Assembly (NCBI GenBank): GCA_017631955.1
Contig: JAGBSJ010000029.1
Span: forward strand, 1-64,000
Length of the DNA: 64,000 nt
Source of the DNA: Clostridia bacterium
GTDB lineage: Bacteria > Bacillota > Clostridia > Oscillospirales > Acutalibacteraceae
Direction of reading: 5' to 3'
Shown here: in pieces, positions 35,764 to 44,655 of the stretch
Position numbering within the stretch: the stretch's first letter is position 1
Layout: each line of letters begins with the position of its first letter
Notes under the pieces: generated by a model
Seen by the model: the letters and a program-made list of their open reading frames with translations, nothing else
Told to the model about the DNA's origin: nothing
Database searches by the model: none
Made by a program: the position numbers and the translations under genes

Positions 35764-37083
35764 ATGAAAATTACATTTGTGGGCGCAGGTAGTACTGTTT
35801 TTGCAAGAAATGTTATAGGTGACTGTATGTGTACAGAAGCACTTCGTGATAGTACATTTGCCCTTTATGATATTGATGCAGAAAGATTAGAAGAAAGCCG
35901 TACAATTCTTGAGGCAATGAGGAAGGCAAAAGGTGGTTACGGCAAAATTGAATGCTATGTTGGTGTTGAAAACAGAAAAGATGCACTTCGCGGCGCTAAT
36001 TTCGTAATCAATGCAATTCAGGTGGGTCTTTATGACCCTTGCACAATTATTGACTTTGAAGTGCCAAAGAAATACGGATTAAGACAGACAATCGGTGACA
36101 CTCTCGGCATTGGCGGAATTATGCGTACACTTCGCACAATCCCTGTTATGAAAGATTTTGCAAATGATATGGAAGAAGTGTGTCCTGATGCGCTTTTCTT
36201 AAACTATGTTAACCCAATGGCAATGCTTACAGGTTATATGCAAAGATATACAGGCATAAAAACAGTTGGTCTTTGCCATAGCGTTCAGGGTTGTTCAAAG
36301 TGGTTGCTCAAAAAACTTGATATGGAAGACAAACTTGAGGGCAGAAAAGAGCTTATTGCAGGTATTAACCATATGGCTTGGCTTCTTGAAATCAAAGATA
36401 AAAACGGTGTAGATTTGTACCCTGAAATTAAGTCAAGAGTTGATGCGTATATGGCAAAACCTGATGCAGACGATAAAGTCCGTATGGATTATATCAAAAA
36501 CTTCGGTTATTACTGCACAGAGTCAAGTGAGCATAATGCAGAGTACAATATGTTCTATATAAAATCTAAGTACCCTGAACTTATTGAAAAATATAATATT
36601 CCACTGGACGAATATCCACGCAGATGTGTTGACCAGATTGAAAGATGGAAAAAAGATTATGCCGAAATGCTCGAGAAGGGAGTTCGCGACCACGAACGCT
36701 CAGAAGAATACGCATCAAGAATTATGGAGTCAATGGTTACTGGCAATCCTTATCAAATCGGCGGTAATGTGCTTAATACAGGTCATCTTATTACAAATCT
36801 TCCTGAGAATGCTTGTGTTGAAGTTCCTTGCCTTGTAAATGGCTATGGTGTTCATCCTTGCCACGTTGGTGCATTACCAGTTCAATGTGCCGCAATGAAT
36901 ATGACAAATATCAATGTTCAACTCTTAACAATTGAAGCCGCAGTTACAGGTAAAAAAGAGCATATTTATCAGGCAGCAATGCTTGACCCACATACAGGTA
37001 GTGAACTTGACATTGACACAATCAAGAAGATGGTTGATGATTTGATTGTTGCTCACGGCGACTATTTACCAAAATTCAATTAA
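35764..37083 (+). CDS. melA: Alpha-galactosidase, GH4
   Basis: GH4 enzymes use NAD+ and Mn2+ and cleave by redox elimination. The Rossmann start KITFVGAGSTVFARNVIGD, then INAIQVGLYDPCTIIDFEVPKKYGL, NYVNPMAM and the metal-binding VGLCHSVQG (Cys about 175) are characteristic of the MelA/alpha-galactosidase branch rather than the phospho-glucosidase branch. GINHMAW and the length (439) agree. The alpha-galactose released would enter the GalM/GalT route encoded nearby. Confidence 0.92.
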   Translation: MKITFVGAGSTVFARNVIGDCMCTEALRDSTFALYDIDAERLEESRTILEAMRKAKGGYGKIECYVGVENRKDALRGANFVINAIQVGLYDPCTIIDFEVPKKYGLRQTIGDTLGIGGIMRTLRTIPVMKDFANDMEEVCPDALFLNYVNPMAMLTGYMQRYTGIKTVGLCHSVQGCSKWLLKKLDMEDKLEGRKELIAGINHMAWLLEIKDKNGVDLYPEIKSRVDAYMAKPDADDKVRMDYIKNFGYYCTESSEHNAEYNMFYIKSKYPELIEKYNIPLDEYPRRCVDQIERWKKDYAEMLEKGVRDHERSEEYASRIMESMVTGNPYQIGGNVLNTGHLITNLPENACVEVPCLVNGYGVHPCHVGALPVQCAAMNMTNINVQLLTIEAAVTGKKEHIYQAAMLDPHTGSELDIDTIKKMVDDLIVAHGDYLPKFN

Positions 37084-37095
37084 TATTTAATTATT

Positions 37096-38382
37096 TTAAA
37101 CAAAAAGGGACGCCAACTCGGCGTCTCTTTTTCGTTTAATCACATAATCTTTATATCTATCTGCCCACTCGACAGGGAGAATAACCTGAATTTTTGTGCC
37201 ATCGGGAGTAAATTCTTCACTTAAAATTTTACCATTGTTGCGAATGGTATTTACCTCGCCACCCTTTGAAAAAGGAATAAGCAAATTAAGGGTAACGCTT
37301 TTTAATTCAAGTGCCTTTTCAATCTCTTTTAAGAGCAAATCAAGGTTAACACCCTTAAGGGCGCTAATCATAACCGTTTTGCCCACAGAAATAAGGTCAA
37401 AAACGTTTTCCGCCTTGTCGCACTTGTTCATTACGGTAATAATATTATCGCTTTTACAGCCCAAATCTCGCAAAATGTCGGTGGTAATCTCGATATGCTC
37501 GTTACAGTGAATATCTGACGCATCGCAAACATTGAGAATAATATCTGCCTCGGCGGCTTCTTCAAGAGTTGACTTGAATGCCTTGACTAAATCGTGGGGG
37601 AGTCGGCTTACAAATCCAACTGTGTCAATAAGCATAACATCTTGCCCGTTAGGGAGTGAAAGTTTTCTCGATGTTGGGTCAAGAGTAGCAAAAAGTTTGT
37701 CCTCGGCAAGCACGCCTGCATCTGTTAATGCATTCATAAGTGTGGATTTACCCGCATTTGTGTAGCCAACAAGTGCTACTGTGATTACACCGTCTTTTTC
37801 TCGTCTTTTGCGTAAGAGTCCGCGACGCTTTTCAACTTCTGCGAGTTGTTCTTGTAAAGCGTGCATTCGTCTCATAATGTGTCGGCGGTCACTTTCAAGC
37901 TTCGTTTCACCGGGACCACGAGTACCAATACCACCACCAAGACGCGAAAGCTCTTTGCCTTTACCTGTAAGACGGGGGAGTGAATATTTAAGCTGAGCCA
38001 ACTCAACTTGTAATTTACCTTCGCTTGTCTTTGCGCGGAGTGCGAAAATATCAAGAATCAACTGCGTGCGGTCAACAACTCGCACTTTTGTTGCATTTTC
38101 AATGTTGCGGATTTGCGACGGAGTAAGTTCACCATCACACACAATCAAATCAACCTCTTGATTATGGCAGAACAGTTCGGCTTCGGCGAGCCGACCTTTA
38201 CCTAAGTATGTTGCACCGTCGGGGGTGCTTTTTCGTTGTATTATTGAGCCAATAACTTGTGCCCCTGCACTTTCTGTGAGGAGCGTGAGTTCTTCTATAC
38301 TGGCATCTGCATCAAAATCCCCAGTGTCAACAGAGATAAGCAACGCCCTTTCTGGCTCTTGTGTAATTTCGTAAAATTCCAT
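37096..38382 (-). CDS. hflX: GTPase HflX
   Basis: HflX binds the large ribosomal subunit and rescues stalled or heat-damaged ribosomes. The N-terminal domain (STPDGATYLGKGRLAEAELF), the glycine-rich linker (GGGIGTRGPGETKLESDRRHI) and the G domain (GYTNAGKSTLMNAL, DPTSRKL, DTVGFVSRLPHDLV, NKCD) are complete. The last 12 codons (RKRDAELASLFV) are encoded by the hairpin that terminates melA on the other strand. It is convergent with melA, with 12 bp between the stops. Confidence 0.95.
   Translation of the reverse strand: MEFYEITQEPERALLISVDTGDFDADASIEELTLLTESAGAQVIGSIIQRKSTPDGATYLGKGRLAEAELFCHNQEVDLIVCDGELTPSQIRNIENATKVRVVDRTQLILDIFALRAKTSEGKLQVELAQLKYSLPRLTGKGKELSRLGGGIGTRGPGETKLESDRRHIMRRMHALQEQLAEVEKRRGLLRKRREKDGVITVALVGYTNAGKSTLMNALTDAGVLAEDKLFATLDPTSRKLSLPNGQDVMLIDTVGFVSRLPHDLVKAFKSTLEEAAEADIILNVCDASDIHCNEHIEITTDILRDLGCKSDNIITVMNKCDKAENVFDLISVGKTVMISALKGVNLDLLLKEIEKALELKSVTLNLLIPFSKGGEVNTIRNNGKILSEEFTPDGTKIQVILPVEWADRYKDYVIKRKRDAELASLFV
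37102..37132 (+). terminator. melA terminator inside the 3' end of hflX
   Basis: aaaaagggacgcc pairs with ggcgtctcttttt (one G-T pair) around a 5-nt loop, with the U-tract on the plus strand. The whole stem is coding sequence for the HflX tail on the minus strand. Confidence 0.8.
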
Positions 38383-38410
38383 AAAAATTCCTTTATTTTG
38401 AGTTTAAAAA

Positions 38411-38438
38411 CGGTGGCAGAGAAAAAACCCCACCACCG
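38411..38438 (-). terminator. Terminator of the Cys-rich peptide gene
   Basis: cggtgg/ccaccg arms with a 16-nt loop. The minus-strand exit is TTTTT. Confidence 0.6.
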
Positions 38439-38481
38439 AAACCGTTATTTTTTATTCTTTATTTCTTAACATCTTTAATGA

Positions 38482-38619
38482 TTAGCAACCGCAATCATAG
38501 TCTCTGCGCTGACAGCCGCAACCGTTGTCGCAACCGCAACCGCCGTTGTTATTATCAGAGAGAAGAATTAAGATGATGATAATAATCAACCAAGTGTTGT
38601 TACCGAAGAAGTTACACAT
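38482..38619 (-). CDS. 45-residue membrane peptide with a Cys/Gly-rich tail
   Basis: The frame starts at 38619 with an optimal GGAGG site 9 nt upstream and ends at TAA (38482-38484). The peptide has a short polar start (MCNFFGNNTW), one hydrophobic segment made almost only of Ile and Leu (residues 11-20), and then a tail SDNNNGGCGCDNGCGC followed by RRDYDCGC. The tail contains seven cysteines in CGC or CG patterns. Such tiny hydrophobic plus Cys/Gly peptides are seen around sporulation genes of Firmicutes (YjcZ-like), but the order of parts is different. A spore-coat, metal-binding or membrane-stress role is only a guess. A terminator follows it. Confidence 0.7.
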   Translation of the reverse strand: MCNFFGNNTWLIIIIILILLSDNNNGGCGCDNGCGCQRRDYDCGC

Positions 38620-38689
38620 TTATTATTTCCTCCTTCCAAGAAGTAATTACATTACATTCTATGGAAATAGAGGAAATGTGTTACATGAA

Positions 38690-38786
38690 GAGTGTAAAGT
38701 TGAAAACTGAAAACGTAAAACGTCGGGTCTGCGACGCTGATTATTAAAAATCGTTTTCCACTTTCCGTTTTACATTTTCCACTTAT
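38690..38786. repeat. Heptad inverted-repeat element without ORF (E1)
   Basis: Left arm of TGAAAAC/GTAAAAC heptads (38691-38722), core GGTCTGCGACGCTGATTA (38726-38743), and a right arm (38753-38785) whose complement has the same heptads. It ends at the leuD stop. The core is shared with 42393-42408 and 60483-60500. Confidence 0.75.
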
Positions 38787-39262
38787 TTAAGTGATGCTAA
38801 AAGTCCGCCCTTAGAAATAATATTTTGAATAAATTCAGGGAATGGTTGTGCCTTGTAGCTTGTGCCTTTTGTAACATTTGTGATAACGCCTGTGTCAAAA
38901 TCAACACTTACCTCGTCACCGTTTTCGATTGCATCACAAGCTTCTGGGCATTCAAGAATTGGAAGACCAATGTTAAGTGAATTTCTGTAGAAAATTCTTG
39001 CGAATGTTTTTGCGATAACGCAAGAAACTCCGGCAGCTTTAATAGCAATAGGAGCGTGCTCGCGAGATGAGCCACAACCAAAGTTGACACCCGCAACCAT
39101 AATGTCTCCATCTTTAACTTTATTTATGAATTCCTTGTCGATATCTTCCATACAATGACTTGCCAATTCCTTGTGGTCAGCAGTGTTTAAGTATCTTGCA
39201 GGAATAATAACGTCAGTATCAACATGGTCGCCGTATTTATGTACTGTACCTTGAATTTTCAT
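38783..39262 (-). CDS. leuD: 3-isopropylmalate dehydratase small subunit
   Basis: LeuD is the swivel domain of isopropylmalate isomerase in leucine synthesis. [34 protein letters not shown] and [12 protein letters not shown] are typical; length 159. GAGGAGGT precedes the ATG at 39262, and the longer frame lies inside leuC. It follows leuC by 1 nt. Confidence 0.95.
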   Translation of the reverse strand: MKIQGTVHKYGDHVDTDVIIPARYLNTADHKELASHCMEDIDKEFINKVKDGDIMVAGVNFGCGSSREHAPIAIKAAGVSCVIAKTFARIFYRNSLNIGLPILECPEACDAIENGDEVSVDFDTGVITNVTKGTSYKAQPFPEFIQNIISKGGLLASLK

Positions 39263-39263
39263 A

Positions 39264-40526
39264 TTAGAGTACCTCCTCTGGTGTACAAATGTATCCAGCA
39301 ATTGCACTTGCAGCCGCAACATATGGGCTTGCAAGATAAACTTCACTTGTTGGGTGCCCCATTCTGCCTACAAAGTTACGGTTTGTAGTAGAAATTGCCT
39401 TTTCTTCTGCGGCAAGAATACCCATGTGACCGCCCAAGCAAGGACCACAAGTTGGTGTTGAGAATACAGCGCCTGCTTCAACGAAAATTTCAGCAAGACC
39501 TTCTCTTACACATTGGAGATATACATTCTGTGTTGCAGGAATAACAATGCAACGAACATTTTCATTAACCTTTTTGCCTTTAAGCACTTCGGCAGCAGCA
39601 CGCATATCTTCAATTCTACCATTTGTGCAAGAGCCGATAACTGACTGGTCAACATAGATTTTATCGAATTCCCCAACAATGTGAGCGTTTTCAGGAAGGT
39701 GAGGGAATGCAACTGTTGATTTAAGTTCTCCTAAATCAATGTTGATAACTTCGTCATACTCTGCATCTGCATCTGCTTCAAAAATAACAGGGGTACGGTC
39801 TGTTCTGCCCTTCATATACTGGAGTGTCTTTTCGTCAACTGGGAAAATACCATTCTTTGCGCCACATTCAATAGCCATATTTGCGATACAGAAACGGTCA
39901 TCCATTGAAAGATTTGCGATTCCGTCGCCTGTGAATTCAAGTGAACGATAAAGTGCACCGTCAACACCGATTTTGCCGATAAGGTGGAGAATTAAATCTT
40001 TACCGCTAACCCATTTGTTGAATTTGCCTGTAACATTAACCTTGATTGCAGATGGCACCTTAAACCAAGCCATACCTGAAATCATACCGGCAGCCATATC
40101 AGTTGAGCCAACACCTGTTGAGAATGCACCAAGTGCGCCGTATGTACAAGTGTGAGAGTCTGCACCAATAACTGTGTCGCCTGAAATTACAATTCCTTTT
40201 TCAGGAAGAAGAGCGTGTTCAATACCCATCTGACCTACATCAAAGAAATTCTTGATTTTATATTCTCTTGCAAACTGTCTAACCTGTTTGCAGTGTTCTG
40301 CAGATTTAATGTCTTTGTTAGGTGTAAAGTGGTCCATAACAAGAGCAATTTTTTCTCTGTCAAAAACATCTGTAAATCCCTTTGCTTTCATTTCGTTGAT
40401 TGCAACAGGGCTTGTAACATCGTTACCCATTACTAAATCAAGACGGACATTGATAAGTTGTCCTGCCTCAACGCTATCTAACCCCGCGTGTGCCGCAAGG
40501 ATTTTTTGTGTCATTGTCATTCCCAT
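39264..40526 (-). CDS. leuC: 3-isopropylmalate dehydratase large subunit
   Basis: LeuC carries the [4Fe-4S] cluster. Cluster and substrate motifs are [22 protein letters not shown] (first Cys), [17 protein letters not shown] (second) and [15 protein letters not shown] (third). The length (420) fits the archaeal/Firmicute two-subunit form. AGGGG precedes the ATG at 40526, which is 1 nt after the ilvN stop. Confidence 0.95.
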   Translation of the reverse strand: MGMTMTQKILAAHAGLDSVEAGQLINVRLDLVMGNDVTSPVAINEMKAKGFTDVFDREKIALVMDHFTPNKDIKSAEHCKQVRQFAREYKIKNFFDVGQMGIEHALLPEKGIVISGDTVIGADSHTCTYGALGAFSTGVGSTDMAAGMISGMAWFKVPSAIKVNVTGKFNKWVSGKDLILHLIGKIGVDGALYRSLEFTGDGIANLSMDDRFCIANMAIECGAKNGIFPVDEKTLQYMKGRTDRTPVIFEADADAEYDEVINIDLGELKSTVAFPHLPENAHIVGEFDKIYVDQSVIGSCTNGRIEDMRAAAEVLKGKKVNENVRCIVIPATQNVYLQCVREGLAEIFVEAGAVFSTPTCGPCLGGHMGILAAEEKAISTTNRNFVGRMGHPTSEVYLASPYVAAASAIAGYICTPEEVL

Positions 40527-40527
40527 A

Positions 40528-41037
40528 TTATTCAACCCCTTTAATATTCTTATCGCCACTTTCAAGAGCGGTAAGACCTGAACGTGAAAGCTCACAAATA
40601 CCGTGTTTTTCCATTTTATCAATGAATTTATCAATAAGTGATGGAAGACCTGTAAGCTCAGCAGTAATTGTTACGTGGCCGATGTCCATAACACGAGCAC
40701 CGAAACTGTTGATAGTCTTAAGAACTCTTTTTCTGTCTTTATTAAGAGCGTGAACTTTAATAAGAAGTAATTCTGACTGAATTGTCTGGTTTTCGTCAAG
40801 AGCAACAACATTGATAACTTCTTCAAGACGAGAAAGTTGTTGATGCACCATTGTAACTTTGTATTCTTCAACGTCAGAAACGATTGTCATACGTGAGAAT
40901 TCAGGGCTTTCAGTTTCAGAAACTGTAAGGGACACAACGTTGTATCCGCGACGAGCAAAAAGCCCAGCAACTCTTAAAAGTACACCTGTACGGTTGTAAA
41001 CAAGTGCTGATAAATAAATTCGTTTAGTGTTTTCCAT
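40528..41037 (-). CDS. ilvN: Acetolactate synthase regulatory subunit
   Basis: This 169-residue regulatory subunit binds branched-chain amino acids and controls acetolactate synthase. It has the N-terminal ACT domain ([31 protein letters not shown]) and the C-terminal half with [26 protein letters not shown]. It is the first gene of an ilvN-leuC-leuD unit; the catalytic ilvB is not next to it. No T-box or leader peptide is seen upstream; the space is filled by hairpin array D. Confidence 0.92.
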   Translation of the reverse strand: MENTKRIYLSALVYNRTGVLLRVAGLFARRGYNVVSLTVSETESPEFSRMTIVSDVEEYKVTMVHQQLSRLEEVINVVALDENQTIQSELLLIKVHALNKDRKRVLKTINSFGARVMDIGHVTITAELTGLPSLIDKFIDKMEKHGICELSRSGLTALESGDKNIKGVE

Positions 41038-41074
41038 AATATTGATACCTCAAATAGAATATTTGTGTCAGTAA

Positions 41075-41233
41075 TGCACCATTAGGTGCAATTCATGTAC
41101 GCAGTACAATTTATGATGAAATCAATTCATGCAACGAAGTTGCAATTCATTTTTATTGATGAATTGCTTCGCATGAATTGGCTTTCGCCATGATTTCTCA
41201 CATATGCTCCATGAATTGAATTCTTGCGAATTC
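41075..41233. repeat. Hairpin array D with AATTCAT/ATGAATT spacers
   Basis: Hairpins: tgcacc-atta-ggtgca (41075-41090), gtac-gca-gtac (41097-41107), gat-gaa-atc (41115-41123), gcaac-gaa-gttgc (41131-41143), tgc-ttc-gca (41165-41173), ggc-tttc-gcc (41180-41189), a decayed one (41197-41210) and gaattc-ttgc-gaattc (41218-41233). Left spacers are AATTCAT at 41090, 41124 and 41144 (AATTTAT at 41108). Right spacers are ATGAATT at 41159, 41173 and 41211 (ATGATTT at 41190). The midpoint is an 8-nt loop at 41151-41158. It fills the galM-ilvN gap. Confidence 0.85.
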
Positions 41234-41244
41234 ATTGTATAAAA

Positions 41245-42282
41245 TTACACCGTAATTTTATACACAGTAGTAGTCTTAACAACCTCATCTTTATCAAACA
41301 CACAGTTATAAAAGCTTGGTGTGTTTGTTGCATTCGGATAATACTGTGTTTCAAGACAGAAACCACAACGGAAATCCATTGGGGTATTATTCTTACCGAT
41401 TTTGCCTTCAAGGAAATTACCAACATAGAGTTGCATACCAGGTAAATCTGTAAGACAATCAAGGCGTACGCCATTTGGAGCAGTAACAGTAGCTGCAAGA
41501 CGAAGCTTTTTATCGTAATTGTTAATGCAGAAGTTGTGGTCGTAGCCGTTGCCTGCATCGAGTTGTTCATAATCAGCACCTATATCTCTGCCGATTGTCT
41601 TTGGCTCTCTAAAATCAAACGGAGTGCCTGTAACATCTCTGATTTCGCCTGTTGGCACAAGTCCTTCACCCATAGGAGTGAATGCATCAGCATTTATGTA
41701 AAGAGTGTGGTCGAGAATGTCGCCATTCTGATAACCTTTAAGATTAAAATATGCGTGATTAGTAAGGTTGAATGCAGTCTTTTTGTCAGATACTGCAGTA
41801 TAGTCCATAATAATCTCGTTTTTGTCAGTGAGAGTATATCTAACTGTTACCTTTTTGTTGCCAGGGAATCCTTCTGTGCCGTCTGCACTGAAATATGAAA
41901 ATTCAACAGAGTCAGAGTCAACAATAATTGCATCCCAAACTGCAGTTGAGAATTCGCCGTTACTATGAAGAGTAACATCACCGTGAGTAGTTGTAACAGG
42001 AACTTTTACTCCGTCGATTGTAAGTCCGCCTGCAGAAATTCTGTTCGCAACAGGACCTACTATCATACCCTGATAATCGTGGCGGTTTTCGAAACCGTCC
42101 ATATCGTCAAAACCGAGCAATAAGTCGATTTCATTTTCGTCTTTATCTTTCACTAAAATGCTTTGTAGAGTAGCACCGTAAGTGATAAGGTTAATCTTCA
42201 TATTGTTGTTGTTTTCAATCAAAAAAGAGTCAACTTGTTTGCCGTCTTTTGTAACACCAAAAACTGATTTTGTAATGCTCAT
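41245..42282 (-). CDS. galM: Aldose 1-epimerase (mutarotase)
   Basis: GalM interconverts alpha and beta anomers of galactose or glucose. The catalytic His/Glu motifs are seen in HDYQGMIVGPVANRISAG, DVTLHSNGEFSTAVW, FNLTNHAYFNLKG and the C-terminal FCLETQYYPNATNTPSF (Glu acting as base). The ATG at 42282 has AGGAGTGGG upstream. The end of the gene folds with its own stop into a tataaaatta hairpin. Its substrate supply would come from MelA. Confidence 0.93.
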   Translation of the reverse strand: MSITKSVFGVTKDGKQVDSFLIENNNNMKINLITYGATLQSILVKDKDENEIDLLLGFDDMDGFENRHDYQGMIVGPVANRISAGGLTIDGVKVPVTTTHGDVTLHSNGEFSTAVWDAIIVDSDSVEFSYFSADGTEGFPGNKKVTVRYTLTDKNEIIMDYTAVSDKKTAFNLTNHAYFNLKGYQNGDILDHTLYINADAFTPMGEGLVPTGEIRDVTGTPFDFREPKTIGRDIGADYEQLDAGNGYDHNFCINNYDKKLRLAATVTAPNGVRLDCLTDLPGMQLYVGNFLEGKIGKNNTPMDFRCGFCLETQYYPNATNTPSFYNCVFDKDEVVKTTTVYKITV

Positions 42283-42356
42283 AAATCCCACTCCTATTAA
42301 GAGAATATATATAGATTAATTATATTACTTTAATGTGCTAAAGTCAACAGTATTTT

Positions 42357-42452
42357 AAGTGTAAAGTTGAAAATGGAAAACTGAAAACGAATGGTCTGTG
42401 ACGCTGAATTGTATAATTGTTTTCCACTTTCCACTTTGCGTTTTTCACTTAC
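42357..42452. repeat. Heptad inverted-repeat element without ORF (E2)
   Basis: Left arm GTAAAGTTGAAAATGGAAAA-type heptads (42358-42390), core GGTCTGTGACGCTGAATT (42393-42410), right arm complementary in kind (42419-42450). It lies between the divergent galM and dnaD-like genes. Confidence 0.75.
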
Positions 42453-42473
42453 CCTGACCACTATATCTTGTGA

Positions 42474-42502
42474 TTGCAAAACACCTCAAAATATGATATA
42501 CT
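42474..42502 (+). promoter_or_regulatory. Promoter of the dnaD-like gene
   Basis: TTGCAA (42474-42479) and TATACT (42497-42502), 17-nt spacer. Confidence 0.6.
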
Positions 42503-42544
42503 TATTGTCCCTGCCCATAGTGGCAATTTCGTGAAAGGAGAGAT

Positions 42545-43564
42545 ATGATGTTTAAGGTAAATCCTAAGGTTTATTCGTCAATGTTTTCATTACCGACTGA
42601 AATTGTTGATAAAGGAATAAAATTTGCAACAGGCGAACAAATCAAGGTAATTCTTTGTATTTTCAGAAACCCTGAAATTACAGTAATTGACCTTGCAAAA
42701 AAGACAAATCTCTCTGAAAACGAAATAGGCGAGTGTGTTGAATTCTGGACAGATATGGGAGTATTGGAGTCTGAAAAACAACAAGAAACCGTTAAAACAG
42801 AAAAACAAATAGCAACAAACGAAAAGGTAATAAAACCATTACCCGAAATTCGTTATACTCCACCAACACAAGAAGAAATCAATAAAATTCTTAAGGGCAG
42901 AAGTTCTATAAAACGCCTTTTCAATGAGGCGGAAGAAATTCTTGGTGTAACATTGGGTTACAGTATGCAAAGCACAATTCACGCGGTTGTGTATTGTTAT
43001 GGTATTAAGCCCGACGTGGCTAATTGCCTTCTTCATTTTGCAAAAAGTATTGATAATACAAGTCAGGATGATATTAAACGAATTGCAAAATATTGGGCAG
43101 AAAATGGTATTATTGACCTTGTATCTGCTGACGAATACATAACAGAAACTGAAATGGCGTTGTCGGTTTTCCGTGAACTTGCAATGCGCACAAATAATGA
43201 TGCATCGGTGCCTACATTTGCAGTTATTGAACTTTTCTGCGAATGGATTCGTTGGGGTTACAAAATTGATGCAATCGAGAAGGCCTTCAATATTATGAAA
43301 GCGGAAAAACTTACAGGTCGCCTTGTGTGGAAAAATGTATGTCATATGAATGGTACAATCAAAAACTGGCGAAAAGCAGATATGTTCACCATTGAAGATA
43401 TTGAAAAAGGCACAAAACGATTTGAAACAAAATCAACTAAAAAAGCGGAAAAACAGAAAGAAACATCTTTTGATGTTCAAAGAGCAACTGAAAAATCAAA
43501 AGAAAACCGAAAAGATTTCGGTACAAAGAAAAATAAAAAAAGAACAAGAGTAAAGGGGGCATAA
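42545..43564 (+). CDS. DnaD-domain replication initiation protein
   Basis: The 339-residue protein has an N-terminal winged helix (FATGEQIKVILCIFRNPEITVIDLAKKTNLSENEI), a linker, and a DnaB_2/DnaD domain (about 180-265) with the family's WGYKIDAIEKAFNIM and GRLVWKNVCHMNGTIKNW. The tail is a long Lys-rich stretch. Such proteins help open the origin and recruit the helicase. It lies 3 nt upstream of a helicase-loader-like ATPase, the usual pair in Clostridia. Either of two adjacent ATG codons (42545, 42548) could be the start. Confidence 0.88.
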   Translation: MMFKVNPKVYSSMFSLPTEIVDKGIKFATGEQIKVILCIFRNPEITVIDLAKKTNLSENEIGECVEFWTDMGVLESEKQQETVKTEKQIATNEKVIKPLPEIRYTPPTQEEINKILKGRSSIKRLFNEAEEILGVTLGYSMQSTIHAVVYCYGIKPDVANCLLHFAKSIDNTSQDDIKRIAKYWAENGIIDLVSADEYITETEMALSVFRELAMRTNNDASVPTFAVIELFCEWIRWGYKIDAIEKAFNIMKAEKLTGRLVWKNVCHMNGTIKNWRKADMFTIEDIEKGTKRFETKSTKKAEKQKETSFDVQRATEKSKENRKDFGTKKNKKRTRVKGA

Positions 43565-43567
43565 AAG

Positions 43568-44572
43568 TTGGCATATTCCAGAAAATTACACGAAAAAGTA
43601 ATGGCAGAAATCAAAAATAGAAAAAATATGGCAGAAATGAATGCCACCGCCAATAGAAACGAATTGACAGCTAAATACCCCGAATTCTTATTCATTGAAG
43701 AAGAACTCGCAAAAACAGGTATGTCTGTTGTAAGGGCATTTTCATTGACAGGTGATGATGTAGGGGTGGCACTCGAAAACATTCGTAAAAAGAATGAAGC
43801 GCTCCACGCTGAAAGAAAAAATCTTCTTAAAGCACTTAAACTCCCTGAAGATTATCTTGAAGTGAAATACACCTGCGAAAAGTGTAAAGATACAGGTATT
43901 TATGAAGAACGTGACGACGAAAGAAATGTTTCATATGGCTCAAAATACTGTGAATGTTACCATTCACTTATGAAAAAATATGCGGCAGAAAATCTTAATA
44001 AAAATACACCTCTTGAACTTTCAAGTTTTGAGGATTTTGATTTAGAACTTTACCCTGCATCAAAAAATGGTGAGTCACCAAGAGAAGCAATGGGTTATGT
44101 TTATAACAGTTGTGTAAAGTATGCCGAAAGTTTTGACCTTGACTCTGTAAGTTTATATTTTTACGGCAGAACAGGACTTGGTAAAACTCATCTCTCACTT
44201 GCAATCGCAAATGAAGTTATTAAAAAGGGTTACAATGTAATTTACGGCTCAGTTATAACATTCCTCAACAAAATGGAAAAAGAGAAATTTGGCAGAGCCG
44301 AAACTTTTGTTACAGAAGATATTTTAATTGGCGCAGATTTGTTAATCCTTGACGATTTAGGTGCAGAATTCCAATCTCCATATACTATTTCTGCACTTTA
44401 CAATCTTCTTAATAGCAGAATTTGTAGGGGAGTACCTACAATTATCAGTTCAAATCTTAGTCTTGCAGAGGTTAAAAACCGTTACCCTGAAAGTATCGCG
44501 TCAAGAATTATCGGCACATTTTCTCCTGTTGAATTTATTGGCGATGATATAAGGCAAATTATGAATGATTAA
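43568..44572 (+). CDS. DnaC/DnaI-like helicase loader ATPase
   Basis: The 334-residue AAA+ protein has an N-terminal helical part, a zinc knuckle (CEKCKDTGIYEERDDERNVS...CECYH, near 100-130) and the ATPase with Walker A FYGRTGLGKTHLSLAIANE and Walker B LLILDDLGAE. The last motif TIISSNLSLAEVKNRYPESIASRI supplies sensor 1 and the Arg finger. A TTG start at 43568 is used, with GGGGG upstream. It would load the replicative helicase with the DnaD-type partner. A terminator follows. Confidence 0.9.
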   Translation: MAYSRKLHEKVMAEIKNRKNMAEMNATANRNELTAKYPEFLFIEEELAKTGMSVVRAFSLTGDDVGVALENIRKKNEALHAERKNLLKALKLPEDYLEVKYTCEKCKDTGIYEERDDERNVSYGSKYCECYHSLMKKYAAENLNKNTPLELSSFEDFDLELYPASKNGESPREAMGYVYNSCVKYAESFDLDSVSLYFYGRTGLGKTHLSLAIANEVIKKGYNVIYGSVITFLNKMEKEKFGRAETFVTEDILIGADLLILDDLGAEFQSPYTISALYNLLNSRICRGVPTIISSNLSLAEVKNRYPESIASRIIGTFSPVEFIGDDIRQIMND

Positions 44573-44580
44573 AGATGTGT

Positions 44581-44602
44581 GGGACACTAATTATAGTGTC
44601 CC
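44581..44602 (+). terminator. Terminator of the helicase-loader pair
   Basis: gggacacta-atta-tagtgtccc followed by TTTTTTA. Confidence 0.9.
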
Positions 44603-44620
44603 TTTTTTATTGTGAAATAA

Positions 44621-44650
44621 TTTTGACCTTTTTTGACCTTTTTTGACCTT
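44621..44650. promoter_or_regulatory. Triple CtsR operator upstream of the -35 box
   Basis: TTTTGACCTT is repeated three times without a gap. Each contains the CtsR heptad (GGTCAAA on the minus strand), separated by 3 nt as in the consensus. Confidence 0.8.
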
Positions 44651-44655
44651 TGCTA

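Noticed and set aside
40527..40634. Longer leuC start
   Set aside because: It would lie within ilvN and adds residues not found in LeuC; AGGGG before 40526 marks the true start.
41038..41245. T-box or leucine leader for ilvN-leuCD
   Set aside because: No T-box (GGTGG...) or Leu-codon-rich leader peptide is present; the sequence is fully taken up by the hairpin array.
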